From assembly GCA_016933965.1 (NCBI GenBank), contig JAFGTS010000042.1:50833-114832 (forward strand): a stretch of 64,000 nt of DNA, written 5' to 3'. Shown here one piece after another: positions 1-7,570 of the stretch (its first letter is position 1; the number at the start of each line of letters is the position of its first letter). The position numbers and the translations under genes are program-made. This DNA is from Deltaproteobacteria bacterium. GTDB lineage: Bacteria; Desulfobacterota; Syntrophia; Syntrophales; UBA2210. A model generated the notes under the pieces. That model had not been told where the DNA came from, did not search any database, and saw nothing but the letters and a program-made list of their open reading frames with translations.

Positions 1-446
1 CAGTTATTACTGATCTCTATCTTTCTGACCTGTTTTTCCAAGGCCTTCGGCATGCTCAGCGTCAGAACCCCGTTTTTGTATGCGGCCTCGACCTTGTCGG
101 ACAGTACCGCCTCGGGGATCCTGAGACGGCGCTCGAAGGACCCGTAATACCGCTCGGACCAGTAATAGGTATCACCGTTGCTTTCATTTTCCCGCTTCTT
201 CTCACCTTTGACGGTAAGTATGCCGTCGGAAATAGTGATATCCAGATCTTTCTCTTCCAGCCCGGGAAGTTCCGCGCTGATGAGGTATTCCTTCTCATTT
301 TCAGCAATGTCAAAAGCAGGTATCCAGGATTGTTCCCCGCGGCCCAACAGGGAGAACATCCCTTCGTCAAGGATCCGGTCCATGATGTTCATAATCGGAA
401 CCATGGTTCCCGTTACCGGTCGTAACTGTAACATGCGTGTCATCAT
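1..446 (-). CDS. Hsp20/alpha-crystallin small heat shock protein (3' end cut by window edge)
   Basis: ATP-independent holdase chaperone that binds unfolding proteins in the cytoplasm. The frame stays open to the left edge, giving 148 codons, so at most a few C-terminal residues are missing. The protein has a short N-terminal arm (MMTRMLQLRPVTG), then an alpha-crystallin domain from about residue 40: the AFDIAENEKEYLISAELPG strand, the DITISDGILTVKGEKK strand and the late KNGVLTLSMPK motif are typical of class A Hsp20. The start is the first of two adjacent ATGs, 8 nt after a perfect AGGAGG; the second ATG (443) is possible. It is followed upstream by a 123-bp inverted-repeat element that separates it from a candidate promoter. 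Family assignment is secure; the client range is unknown. Confidence 0.9.
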   Translation of the reverse strand, partial: MMTRMLQLRPVTGTMVPIMNIMDRILDEGMFSLLGRGEQSWIPAFDIAENEKEYLISAELPGLEEKDLDITISDGILTVKGEKKRENESNGDTYYWSERYYGSFERRLRIPEAVLSDKVEAAYKNGVLTLSMPKALEKQVRKIEISNN

Positions 447-473
447 TATCTTAACCTCCTTTGAGGGTTTCAT

Positions 474-596
474 TGACGGCTCTGTAAAAAGTCCATATGC
501 AGCATTGCGTCTCTCAACATCTGTTATGATTCCTCGATGTTCGCGCGGCCTGCCGTGCCCTCCATGCCCGTTTTGCGACTTTTTACGAGGGCGTCA
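474..596. repeat. MITE-like element with ~20-bp terminal inverted repeats
   Basis: The left end TGACGGCTCTGTAAAAAGTC (474-493) is an imperfect inverted copy of the right end GACTTTTTACGAGGGCGTCA (577-596). The 83-bp interior has no coding potential. A second element of almost the same length (125 bp) with matching ends lies at 61359-61483, and single ends occur at 5402-5421 and 30451-30470. It sits in the gap between the hsp20 ribosome-binding site and its candidate promoter, so it should be transcribed as part of the 5' leader. The rest of the gap between genes (447-764) shows only the promoter below. Confidence 0.6.
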
Positions 597-607
597 TGTT
601 TGATGAT

Positions 608-635
608 AAGATATACATGATTTCCGTTCCGTCAA
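608..635 (-). promoter_or_regulatory. Candidate sigma70-type promoter for hsp20
   Basis: Read on the minus strand, TTGACG (630-635) and TATCTT (608-613) are separated by 16 bp. Initiation would fall near 601, immediately before the inverted-repeat element at 474-596. This is recognition by eye only; a heat-shock sigma promoter elsewhere in the gap is not excluded. Confidence 0.35.
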
Positions 636-764
636 GCCCGCGGGGACAGGCAATGGCTCCCGGGACAAAACTCCCCTTGCCGGGCCTCACTGGAACGTGA
701 CGCTTCTGGTGAAGACGCTGCCAGGTCTGCTGATCCCGTTTTTCGTACCGGTTCGAGGTGGGTT

Positions 765-1571
765 TCAGGGTGATCCCGTGAGGGTTTTCAGGCATTCCGA
801 GGCTTTCGTTGAATATTCCGTGCCCTGCTGTGTCCCCGCCGCTTTCCGTAATGCCTGGAGTGCGGCCTTAAAATCACCCTTCTTGAGATGGCACAGGCCC
901 TGCAAGTAGTGGGGCTCCGCAAGAGTCGGCGCTATTTCCGATGCTTTGCTGAAGTACACCAGGGCACTGTCAATGTTGCCGTCATCCATGAAAGCCCGGC
1001 CGATGTTGTTGTATATGAGGGGCAGGATGATGGTGTTCGGTTCCCGGTCCAGCGCCCTGAAATAGTGGTCCAGTGCGTTCTTGTAGTCCTTTTTGTTGTA
1101 GTAAGCGATACCGATGTTGTTGAGAGCAAGGGCGGGGGTCCTGTACAGAACGTTCGAAAGGGCCTTTTCAAATTCACTGATCGCCCCATCGGCATCACCC
1201 CGCTCCAGGTAGATCATTCCAAGGTAGTTGTGGGCTTCGGCATAATCAGGGTCCAGGGCGATCGCCCGGAGGAGTTCGTCCGCCGCTCTGTCGGTCATAC
1301 CCTTTGCGTAATAACAGGCACCCATATAGTAATACACGGTCGGGTCACTCTGATACATGCGGTCGGCTTCTATGAACTCCTTGAGCGCATCGGTGTATTC
1401 GCCGGATTTCATGTAGGCGATCCCCATGGCCGTGCGTCGTTGCGCATCCTCTTTCCTGTGTTCCATCGTTGCGCAGGAGGTCATGAAAGCGAGGATGACC
1501 GCCCCGAGCAGGAGAATGGCAGGCAGCCCGGTCTTTTTCCGTTCAGTGGTCTTTGTCATTATTGTTTGCAT
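765..1571 (-). CDS. TPR-repeat lipoprotein, PilF/PilW-like
   Basis: Predicted outer-membrane or periplasmic lipoprotein of 268 residues. A positively charged start (MTKTTERKK) and a hydrophobic stretch end at the MTSC lipobox, placing the lipidated Cys near residue 33. The remainder is about six tandem tetratricopeptide repeats with canonical spacing (for example AMGIAYMKSGEYTDALKEF and NNIGIAYYNKKDYKNALDHY). This architecture matches PilF/PilW, the pilotin that assists secretin assembly in type IV pili, and pilT genes lie about 8 kb away; the similarity could also be generic TPR. The start overlaps the end of the HD-domain gene by 29 bp, suggesting translational coupling. An in-frame ATG at 1559 is an alternative start. 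Confidence 0.75.
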   Translation of the reverse strand: MQTIMTKTTERKKTGLPAILLLGAVILAFMTSCATMEHRKEDAQRRTAMGIAYMKSGEYTDALKEFIEADRMYQSDPTVYYYMGACYYAKGMTDRAADELLRAIALDPDYAEAHNYLGMIYLERGDADGAISEFEKALSNVLYRTPALALNNIGIAYYNKKDYKNALDHYFRALDREPNTIILPLIYNNIGRAFMDDGNIDSALVYFSKASEIAPTLAEPHYLQGLCHLKKGDFKAALQALRKAAGTQQGTEYSTKASECLKTLTGSP

Positions 1572-2130
1572 TTACCCACCAATCACCTTTGTCCTTGAAC
1601 CACCAATCGCAAAATTCGGTATCCAGTATCACCTCCGCCAGCTTGCGCCCCGTTTCCGTGACAAGCCTCTTTACGGCGAAATGGATCCATTCCTTGCTGT
1701 ATTGGTTCCCGAGGTCATCATGTTCCTTCAGCTGCAGAATAAGGGCAAGCTGGTCTGCATCATGGGCGAGCAGTGATTCCCGTGTTTTTTTTCCGTTGAA
1801 CTCGGCGATACTCTCCATGATCTCTTCTCCGAAAAAAAGGGTTACCGCCAATTCGCGTACCGCCTTTTCTTCATCTACCTGGACATATTTTTTATTGACG
1901 TAGTTCATGTCTCCCGTTCGTGCTTCCGGGAGGTCGTGGAGGAGACACAGTTTCAATACTTTTGTTTCATCAGCTTCTTTTTCGAGCTTGCACAGTACAT
2001 ACCCGACGAAGAGTGTTCGCAGAACATGCTCGGCGACGGATTCCGAGCCGGAACCGAGAAATTGAAAACCCGATCGCGGTGTTTTTTGCAGCATGCCCAC
2101 TTCAAAAAGAAAATTCGCTATATTCTTCAT
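1543..2130 (-). CDS. HD-domain phosphohydrolase (HDDC2/YfbR-like)
   Basis: A 195-residue HD-superfamily protein. The metal-binding residues are visible in order: His in SVAEHVLRT, the His-Asp pair in CLLHDLPEARTGD, and a distal Asp in HDADQLAL. This arrangement and length match the HDDC2/YfbR group, which removes phosphate from deoxynucleoside monophosphates; substrate specificity here is inferred from the family. The ATG follows the stop of the small upstream gene by one base, with AAAGGGATGAC as ribosome-binding region, so the two are translationally linked. The C-terminus ends in an Asn-rich tail overlapping the TPR lipoprotein start. Confidence 0.8.
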   Translation of the reverse strand: MKNIANFLFEVGMLQKTPRSGFQFLGSGSESVAEHVLRTLFVGYVLCKLEKEADETKVLKLCLLHDLPEARTGDMNYVNKKYVQVDEEKAVRELAVTLFFGEEIMESIAEFNGKKTRESLLAHDADQLALILQLKEHDDLGNQYSKEWIHFAVKRLVTETGRKLAEVILDTEFCDWWFKDKGDWWVNANNNDKDH

Positions 2131-2131
2131 G

Positions 2132-2350
2132 TCATCCCTTTTTCAGTATTTCCATTCTGTTTTCCATCATCGTGGAGAGTTTCTTCATTTCCAACTGGAG
2201 TGCAGCGATACCTTCCGGTTTCAATGCGATCAGTTTGTCGAGCTTCGTTTTCCAGAACTCCACGACGGCAATTTCATTTTCCCGCATCTTTTTTTCGAAC
2301 CGTGCCTGATATTCACGTATGAAATCCTGATCGCTTCCCGTCCGGTTCAT
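2132..2350 (-). CDS. Small conserved-looking protein of unknown function (72 aa)
   Basis: I do not recognise this protein. It is a 72-residue, highly charged, helix-forming sequence with heptad-like spacing (residues 10-70), rich in Glu, Lys, Met and Leu, probably an amphipathic coiled coil. It has no membrane segment or Cys motif. Support for its being real comes from a good ribosome-binding site (AAGGGGG, 7 nt before the ATG), and from its stop lying one base from the HD-protein start in the same direction. It may be a partner of the HD protein or a free regulatory peptide. Confidence 0.6.
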   Translation of the reverse strand: MNRTGSDQDFIREYQARFEKKMRENEIAVVEFWKTKLDKLIALKPEGIAALQLEMKKLSTMMENRMEILKKG

Positions 2351-2461
2351 GGTTTTTCCCCCTTTACGATGTTACTGACAGTGATTGTTATATATCATGC
2401 ATCGTCGAGTTTCAACGGGTTGTTGCCGAAAAGAATATCCGTCGGCAGGGAAGCACCGTGG

Positions 2462-3349
2462 CTATCGAAGACAGTAACGGTCGTTCTCGCCGGTAACGGT
2501 CCCGTTCTTGATGAGGCGTTCGAGATGTTTTTGTATCATTCCCCGTTCACCCAGTTCGAAGAATGCCTCCGGTTGCCGGGGTTTCTTGTAAATGATCCAT
2601 TGATGAACGATCTCATCAAGAAGGCGTGGCTTATCCAGAAAATCCAGGAGCGCCCGTTCGCGGGTGTCGATCACGGCCAGATATTCCTCGGCCATGCCCC
2701 GCAGGTCTCCTTCGATGATTCCCGTTTCATGAGAGGAGATGTGAATGCCGGCCTCGATATCGAGGAGGCGATGGACGGATTCGATCGTCTGGTCGATGTC
2801 GGACACCCGGTCGCCGTACCAGGGACCGAAGCGGGTCATGTCAAGGTCTCCGAGGAACAGGATATCTTCCCGGGGGAAATAGAAGCTTGAATGCCCGATG
2901 GTATGTCCCGGCGTATGGACGACCTCCATAATGGTGTTTCCGAAATCAAAGATATCACCGTTCGCGAAGGGGCGGTCCGGGACCCGCTCGCGATAGTTGA
3001 ATTCGTTGAGCATGAGCTGCTGCCAGTAGCGCCGGTAGTCTTCGTCATGTAATCCATAGAAATCGAAGAAGCTGTCGATAGAGGAAAAACAGGGGGCTTC
3101 TTCCCGGGGAACGGCAAGGCTTGCCCCTTCGAAGAGGTAGTTCATTGAGATATGATCTTCGTGATAATGAGAGTTGATGATGATATCAACACCTCCGTCA
3201 CCGGCTATTTTCCGCAGTATGGCGGCATCGGAGCCGGGATCGATGATGGCCCTGATATCGTCTTCAATGAAAAGCGAATTGCAGAAGGGATATCTGCTCC
3301 CGTTGGCTCCCGCAATGAAGTGAATGCAGCCGAAGCGTGTTTCTTTCAT
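2462..3349 (-). CDS. Metallo-beta-lactamase-fold hydrolase with C-terminal helical/winged domain
   Basis: A 295-residue MBL-fold enzyme. The zinc motif HxHxDH appears as NSHYHEDHIS near residue 90; further ligands are the His of HTPGHTIGHS and the Asp of FLGDLDMTRFG. The glyoxalase-II-like order of motifs suggests hydrolysis of a thioester, lactone or phosphoester, but the substrate cannot be read. The last ~80 residues form a helical segment resembling the winged-helix extension of several MBL hydrolases. The chosen ATG has GTGAGG 6 nt upstream; a longer frame reaching 3448 has no ribosome-binding site and would add 33 residues of unlikely sequence. Confidence 0.75.
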   Translation of the reverse strand: MKETRFGCIHFIAGANGSRYPFCNSLFIEDDIRAIIDPGSDAAILRKIAGDGGVDIIINSHYHEDHISMNYLFEGASLAVPREEAPCFSSIDSFFDFYGLHDEDYRRYWQQLMLNEFNYRERVPDRPFANGDIFDFGNTIMEVVHTPGHTIGHSSFYFPREDILFLGDLDMTRFGPWYGDRVSDIDQTIESVHRLLDIEAGIHISSHETGIIEGDLRGMAEEYLAVIDTRERALLDFLDKPRLLDEIVHQWIIYKKPRQPEAFFELGERGMIQKHLERLIKNGTVTGENDRYCLR

Positions 3350-3469
3350 GAGTTCCTCACTCCCGCGGCTCGCAGGCGAACCGCTCACAACGATTCTCAT
3401 ATATGAAGTCGAAGGATGTGTCAAATATCGATGTCCCGTGCCGGGCATTGCTCTTTTCCATATAATGGT

Positions 3470-3498
3470 TTGACAATACCAGCCGCCTTACGTATGAT
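3470..3498 (+). promoter_or_regulatory. Sigma70-type promoter for the LysM gene
   Basis: TTGACA (3470-3475) and TATGAT (3493-3498) with an ideal 17-bp spacer, 35 bp before the ATG of the LysM protein. Identified by eye. Confidence 0.6.
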
Positions 3499-3533
3499 TC
3501 CACTTCTCAATGCTCGACCGAAAGGAGGGACCG

Positions 3534-5216
3534 ATGAAAACCCGCTTTGGAACAATACCAGGTCTGGTCGGGATTATTTTTATCGTGACGGCCCTCGGAG
3601 CAGTTCCCTGCCTCCCACAAGAAGACACGGTGCACCTCACCTTTCGGAAGAAATCGGAGCAATCCTTTGAAACCTACGTGGTGAAGCGCGGAGACCGGCT
3701 TATCAGGATAATCGAGGAACGGTTCGACCTGTCGGCGGGTGACACGATGGAGGTTCTCAAAGAGGTAAAAAGGCTCAATCCGCAGATCATGAATATAAAC
3801 CTTATCTACCCCGGAGAAAAGATCCTGCTTCCCCGGGAGCTTCCTCCGATCGAGGCTGCTAAAGAGGAGATCAGGGAAATTGTACTGGAAGGCGGTGAAA
3901 CGGGAAAGGCGGTTCCTTACGTCGTCAGGGAAGGTGACACGGTTGTTGCCATCCTTCAGAAACAGCTTGGGAAATCGGTCCGTGAGAGCCTCGCCATCTT
4001 GGAATCAATGAGCCGTTTCAATCCCGAGATTTCCGATCTGAACAGGATATATCCGGGACAGCGGTTGTGGATTCCCCTTATGGAGGAAGCGGTCGGTCGG
4101 AACGAGGAACAGACCGAAACGGAGGAGCCCCGCCGGGAAGAAGGAGAACCCGTTACCTTCTCAGTTCCTTCCACGTCGCTTCTCCCTGTCATCGCCCGTG
4201 TCGCTGCCTGTATCGACGGTACGTTCATCGACAGTGGAAGTCTGTATATACCCCTTCCGCCATCGGGCCAGGTGGCGGTTGATACGTCAAAGATCCCGGT
4301 CATCGAGCTTGATAGAGGGCGTATGCTCCTCATTGATCTGGAGGACCGGATGCCGGGAGAACTTGAAAAGGTCGTCGAATCGACATGGAAGAATTATCAC
4401 TTCATTGAAATGGAAGCGCCCGATGCCGTTCCCGCCCTCATTGAAGACGTGGTAAAGGCCGCCGGTGGATACCGGCTGAATAAACATGCGCAGGTCATGA
4501 CCTTCGGCGGCGGGGACCTGGTGAAGGTCTCCGTAAACTGGTCGATACGTCCCGCTCCGGGAGCCGGTGCTTCCCCGGCGTCCTTCGGAATAAATTTTCT
4601 TGATGATCCCGCGATCTCCATTCCCGCGAACATCCGTCATTTCATGTGGAAGGAGGGCTTTGAGGTTATTGAGATCGCCGAGGGTATCGGCGTCACCGGA
4701 AGCAGCGAGACCGCTCCGCCCTGTGACGCAGTCCTGCTGAAGACGGGTGGAATCCCCGAGACCCTTGGATCGTTTCTGGGCCTCCTGGGATACGAATACA
4801 CGACCGGTTCCCGGGTCCAGGTATTCAGCATCGAGAATGATGGGTTCAACCTGACGATACAGGCCGATATAAGGTTCGAGGCTGAAGACAGGGATGTCGT
4901 TCTCTGCTTTAATGCGATCCCGGAGCAGTTCGTGGAGATCCTGGCCGGGCGGGGGACGCGGGTTACCGTGATCCCCGGTGAGGCATCCCGGGACGAGGCG
5001 ATCGCCTCCCTGCTTGAAGCGGTCGGAATATTGTACACCCGCGACACCTTTCACTTTCCTCTGGTAGTGAACAGAGAGGAACAGGGCGAGGTCTTGCTGA
5101 CGGGGTTCAGAATAGAGCGGGGGGAAGAGAACCTGTGCCTGGTCGATTATGCGGTTGACCGGGATGTGTGCGGATGGCTGAAGAACATCTGGAATATCAG
5201 GGTGGTTCAATATTGA
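3534..5216 (+). CDS. Exported protein with two LysM domains
   Basis: A 560-residue protein with an N-terminal hydrophobic signal segment (residues 10-25), so probably periplasmic or envelope-associated. Two LysM peptidoglycan-binding modules are clear: the first begins at TYVVKRGDRLIRIIEE and ends with IYPGEKILLP, the second begins PYVVREGDTVVAILQ and ends with IYPGQRLWIP. A linker rich in Glu and Arg follows. The C-terminal ~330 residues are mixed alpha/beta and not recognised; no catalytic motif of an amidase or transglycosylase is seen. The ATG has AGGAGG 5 nt upstream; an earlier ATG at 3510 is less likely. It is monocistronic with its own promoter. Confidence 0.75.
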   Translation: MKTRFGTIPGLVGIIFIVTALGAVPCLPQEDTVHLTFRKKSEQSFETYVVKRGDRLIRIIEERFDLSAGDTMEVLKEVKRLNPQIMNINLIYPGEKILLPRELPPIEAAKEEIREIVLEGGETGKAVPYVVREGDTVVAILQKQLGKSVRESLAILESMSRFNPEISDLNRIYPGQRLWIPLMEEAVGRNEEQTETEEPRREEGEPVTFSVPSTSLLPVIARVAACIDGTFIDSGSLYIPLPPSGQVAVDTSKIPVIELDRGRMLLIDLEDRMPGELEKVVESTWKNYHFIEMEAPDAVPALIEDVVKAAGGYRLNKHAQVMTFGGGDLVKVSVNWSIRPAPGAGASPASFGINFLDDPAISIPANIRHFMWKEGFEVIEIAEGIGVTGSSETAPPCDAVLLKTGGIPETLGSFLGLLGYEYTTGSRVQVFSIENDGFNLTIQADIRFEAEDRDVVLCFNAIPEQFVEILAGRGTRVTVIPGEASRDEAIASLLEAVGILYTRDTFHFPLVVNREEQGEVLLTGFRIERGEENLCLVDYAVDRDVCGWLKNIWNIRVVQY

Positions 5217-5257
5217 CGGGTCGTTGCCCGGGCGTGCATCCCTTGAAACTGGTTCAT

Positions 5258-5346
5258 CGGGGGATCGGGATTCGTGATTCAGATATGGTAAGAACAGAGT
5301 TTTTCGACTGACACCTGACGCTTAACGTCTAACGTCTCACGCTGTC
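5258..5346. repeat. Composite intergenic repeat, left arm flanking the ThiI-like gene
   Basis: The segment holds a GGGATTCGTGATTC block followed by GAGTTTTTCG and then the near-tandem units ACGCTTAACGTCTAACGTCTCACG. Read on the minus strand it matches 6410-6480 (GCGTGAGACGTTA, GACGAAAAACTC, GTTC, ATC blocks in the same order), so the two form inverted arms around the gene at 5434-6408. Another copy is at 22247-22385 and a decayed one at 16117-16191. Confidence 0.55.
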
Positions 5347-5401
5347 CCCTTTTCAGTTCATGAGATCAACCGTTTTACGAAAGCGTGTCATCCATTACCG
5401 C

Positions 5402-5421
5402 TTTGTGACTTTTTGCGAGGG
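5402..5421. repeat. Solo end of the GTAAAAAGTC inverted-repeat family
   Basis: TTTGTGACTTTTTGCGAGGG resembles the right end of the element at 474-596 (TTTTGCGACTTTTTACGAGGG). No matching left end is seen upstream. Its GAGGG is the only purine-rich stretch before the ATG of the next gene and may act as that gene's ribosome-binding site. Confidence 0.45.
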
Positions 5422-5433
5422 AATGAATTTCTC

Positions 5434-6408
5434 ATGGTTACGGGTATAGCATTGGTATCGGGGGGGCTGGACAGCATTCTGGCGGTGAAGGTCCTTCAGG
5501 AGCAGGGGATCAACGTGATCGGTCTCTCCTTCGAGACACCCTTTTTTAATGCCCGGGCGGCGAGAAAGGCCGCCAGGGAGATCGATATCCCTCTGGTGGT
5601 GAAGAACATTACCAAAGAGCATCTTCTCATGCTTCAGGCGCCTCGGTACGGATATGGAAAACATATGAATCCCTGTATAGACTGCCACATCCTGATGTTG
5701 AAAAAGGCCGGCGAGGCGATGGAAGAGAAGGGAACCGATTTTGTGTCGACCGGCGAGGTGCTCGGGCAGAGGCCCATGTCGCAGAACAAACAGTCTCTCC
5801 ACATCGTGGCTTCCCGATCGGGTTACGGGGATTTTATAATCAGGCCCCTGAGCGCACGGCTGCTTCCTGAAACGCTGCCGGAGAGAGAGGGGAAGGTTGA
5901 TCGCGCCCGGCTCTGCGATATCCAGGGAAGATCCCGGAAACGGCAGATCGAGATGGCGGAACGATACGGGGTCAAAAGTTATTCGAATCCCGCCGGGGGA
6001 TGTCTGCTGACGGAACCCGTTTTTTCACGCCGGCTGAAGGACCTCTTCGAGCATCAGGAAAATGTGAGGATACGGGATGTGGAGCTGCTCAAGGTAGGAC
6101 GTCATCTCAGGATCGATGATGATCACAAGATCATCGTGGGAAGAAAAGAGGGAGAGAACAGTATTATTGAGCGTCACTTTCTGCCGGGCGATTGCATGGT
6201 CAGAATGAGGGATTTCCCGGGACCGACCGTTCTGATACCCGGCGACTGTTCGGAAACCGTTCTATCACGCGCCGCGGCCATCTGTGCCCTGTACAGTGAT
6301 GCCCCCGGGGACAGGGCCGTCACGGCGGTGGTGACACAGGCGGAATCCTCCGTGGAAATAACGGTACATCCCGCGGTGCGGGGTGAAACAGCGGAGCTCA
6401 TGATCTGA
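5434..6408 (+). CDS. ThiI/MnmA-like ATP pyrophosphatase with NFACT-R-like C-terminal domain
   Basis: Probable tRNA-thiolation enzyme of 324 residues. The PP-loop SGGLDS near the N-terminus adenylates the target base in ThiI/MnmA/TtuA enzymes; NPCIDCHILM supplies a CxxC pair, and a third Cys lies in NPAGGCLLTEP. The C-terminal third (LLKVGRHLRI, KIIVGRKEGEN) looks like the DUF814/NFACT-R nucleic-acid-binding module. This two-domain form is usually annotated as ThiI- or tRNA-methyltransferase-like; the modified base cannot be assigned from sequence. The ATG at 5434 is preferred over a TTG at 5413; the ribosome-binding site (GAGGG, about 12 nt away) comes from a repeat end. The gene is bracketed by inverted repeats. 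Confidence 0.7.
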   Translation: MVTGIALVSGGLDSILAVKVLQEQGINVIGLSFETPFFNARAARKAAREIDIPLVVKNITKEHLLMLQAPRYGYGKHMNPCIDCHILMLKKAGEAMEEKGTDFVSTGEVLGQRPMSQNKQSLHIVASRSGYGDFIIRPLSARLLPETLPEREGKVDRARLCDIQGRSRKRQIEMAERYGVKSYSNPAGGCLLTEPVFSRRLKDLFEHQENVRIRDVELLKVGRHLRIDDDHKIIVGRKEGENSIIERHFLPGDCMVRMRDFPGPTVLIPGDCSETVLSRAAAICALYSDAPGDRAVTAVVTQAESSVEITVHPAVRGETAELMI

Positions 6409-6409
6409 C

Positions 6410-6480
6410 GGGGCGTGAGACGTTAAACGTGAAGCGTGAGACGAAAAACTCCGTTCGTATCATATCCGACGACCCCCGAA
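6410..6480. repeat. Composite intergenic repeat, right arm flanking the ThiI-like gene
   Basis: GCGTGAGACGTTAAACGTGAAGCGTGAGACG followed by AAAAACTCCGTTC and an ATCATATC block. It is the inverted counterpart of 5258-5346 and starts 2 bp after the stop codon. The rest of the 333-bp gap to plsC holds the palindromic element, a 15-bp sequence (ATGGCCGCTTCAAAA, 6617-6631) repeated at 16177-16191, and the plsC promoter. Confidence 0.55.
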
Positions 6481-6502
6481 TCCCTTTTTCACAGGCCCGA
6501 AT

Positions 6503-6611
6503 CGTTTTTGATACATCTAACGGCTTGCTTCAGGCGATTTCAAAAATCGCCTTCGGCTCAGACAGTTGAAATCGCTTTCCTTACGCTTCGCTAGGATGTA
6601 TTGCAAAAACG
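6503..6611. repeat. 109-bp palindromic element with nested hairpin
   Basis: CGTTTTTGATACATCTA at the left is the imperfect inverse of TAGGATGTATTGCAAAAACG at the right. Inside is a perfect stem GGCGATTT / AAATCGCC (6533-6551) with a 3-nt loop. No coding frame is present. It resembles a small palindromic or MITE-type element; a transcribed form would fold into a long hairpin. No second full copy was found in the window. Confidence 0.5.
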
Positions 6612-6654
6612 CTTCTATGGCCGCTTCAAAATATGTGTTCCGGGAAACATGTCG

Positions 6655-6684
6655 TTGACAGATAAGTCAGTGCTCATTTATAAT
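6655..6684 (+). promoter_or_regulatory. Strong sigma70-type promoter for plsC
   Basis: TTGACA (6655-6660) and a consensus TATAAT (6679-6684) with an 18-bp spacer, about 57 bp before the plsC ATG. Confidence 0.65.
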
Positions 6685-6741
6685 GCCCCTCCGGGTAAGG
6701 GTCTTCATAATCTCACTCTATTTATTAAGGACGTATGAGCC

Positions 6742-7473
6742 ATGTGGAAGAGATTCATCAATCTGTTTTTTTACATCTATCGTCCGATCCTTTTTACCCT
6801 GATCGCCGTTGATACCGCCGCACTCGGCCTGATCTCCGCGATCACCTGCATTTTCGACCATAAAGGCAACATCGCCTACTTCATTGTCGGAAGGTTCTGG
6901 TCACGGCTCAACCTCATGCTTTCAGGTGTCTCCGTGAAAGTGGAGGGACTGGAGAAGATAGACAGGAACCAATCCTATATCGTCATGTCGAATCATCAGA
7001 GCCACTTCGATGTATGGGCTCTCATAGCCTTCCTTCCCCTGCAGCTCCGGTGGGTGATGAAAAAAGAACTGAGAAAGGTGCCCGTTTTCGGATATTGCTG
7101 CGACCGGATGGGACATATCTATGTGGACAGGGGTGATTCGGAGAAGGCCCGGGAGAGCCTTCAGGTAGCCGGGGAGAAGATGCGGGCCGGGGCGTCGCTC
7201 TTCTTTTTCCCCGAGGGGACCCGGAGTCCGCGTAAGGAGATGCTCCCCTTTAAAAAGGGGGGATTTGTTATTGCCCTGGCGACGGGAATGCCCATTCTTC
7301 CGATATCGGTCAAGGGCGGGCGGGAAATCCTTCCCAAGAACAGCATAAAGATCATGCCCGGAGAAATGATCATCTGTATTCATGATCCCCTGTTCGTCGA
7401 TGAATACAGTTATGACACTCGGGACAAACTGATGAGTCGGGTACGCCGTATCATCGAGGACGGACTTGCGTGA
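6742..7473 (+). CDS. plsC: 1-acyl-sn-glycerol-3-phosphate acyltransferase
   Basis: Acylates lysophosphatidic acid to phosphatidic acid at the inner membrane. The 243-residue protein starts with a hydrophobic N-terminal segment (residues 8-35), then carries the acyltransferase motifs in order: NHQSHFD (the catalytic HX4D), the GHIYVDRGD block, FFPEGTRS (motif III, substrate phosphate binding) and LPISVKGG (motif IV). Length is normal for PlsC. It has its own strong promoter and is followed by a convergent small gene. Confidence 0.88.
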   Translation: MWKRFINLFFYIYRPILFTLIAVDTAALGLISAITCIFDHKGNIAYFIVGRFWSRLNLMLSGVSVKVEGLEKIDRNQSYIVMSNHQSHFDVWALIAFLPLQLRWVMKKELRKVPVFGYCCDRMGHIYVDRGDSEKARESLQVAGEKMRAGASLFFFPEGTRSPRKEMLPFKKGGFVIALATGMPILPISVKGGREILPKNSIKIMPGEMIICIHDPLFVDEYSYDTRDKLMSRVRRIIEDGLA

Positions 7474-7570
7474 CGCATTCCGGCTTGCCGGGAACGGCAC
7501 GGGTTTCCTCCAATGCTCTTTCGTGTCTTTCCGGGATGTCAGCCGCCGAACACCTTTCTCACAAAGGCGG

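Noticed and set aside
5975..5995. TTCGAATCC stretch as a tRNA T-arm
   Set aside because: It lies in the coding sequence of the ThiI-like gene (Tyr-Ser-Asn-Pro) and no cloverleaf can be formed around it.
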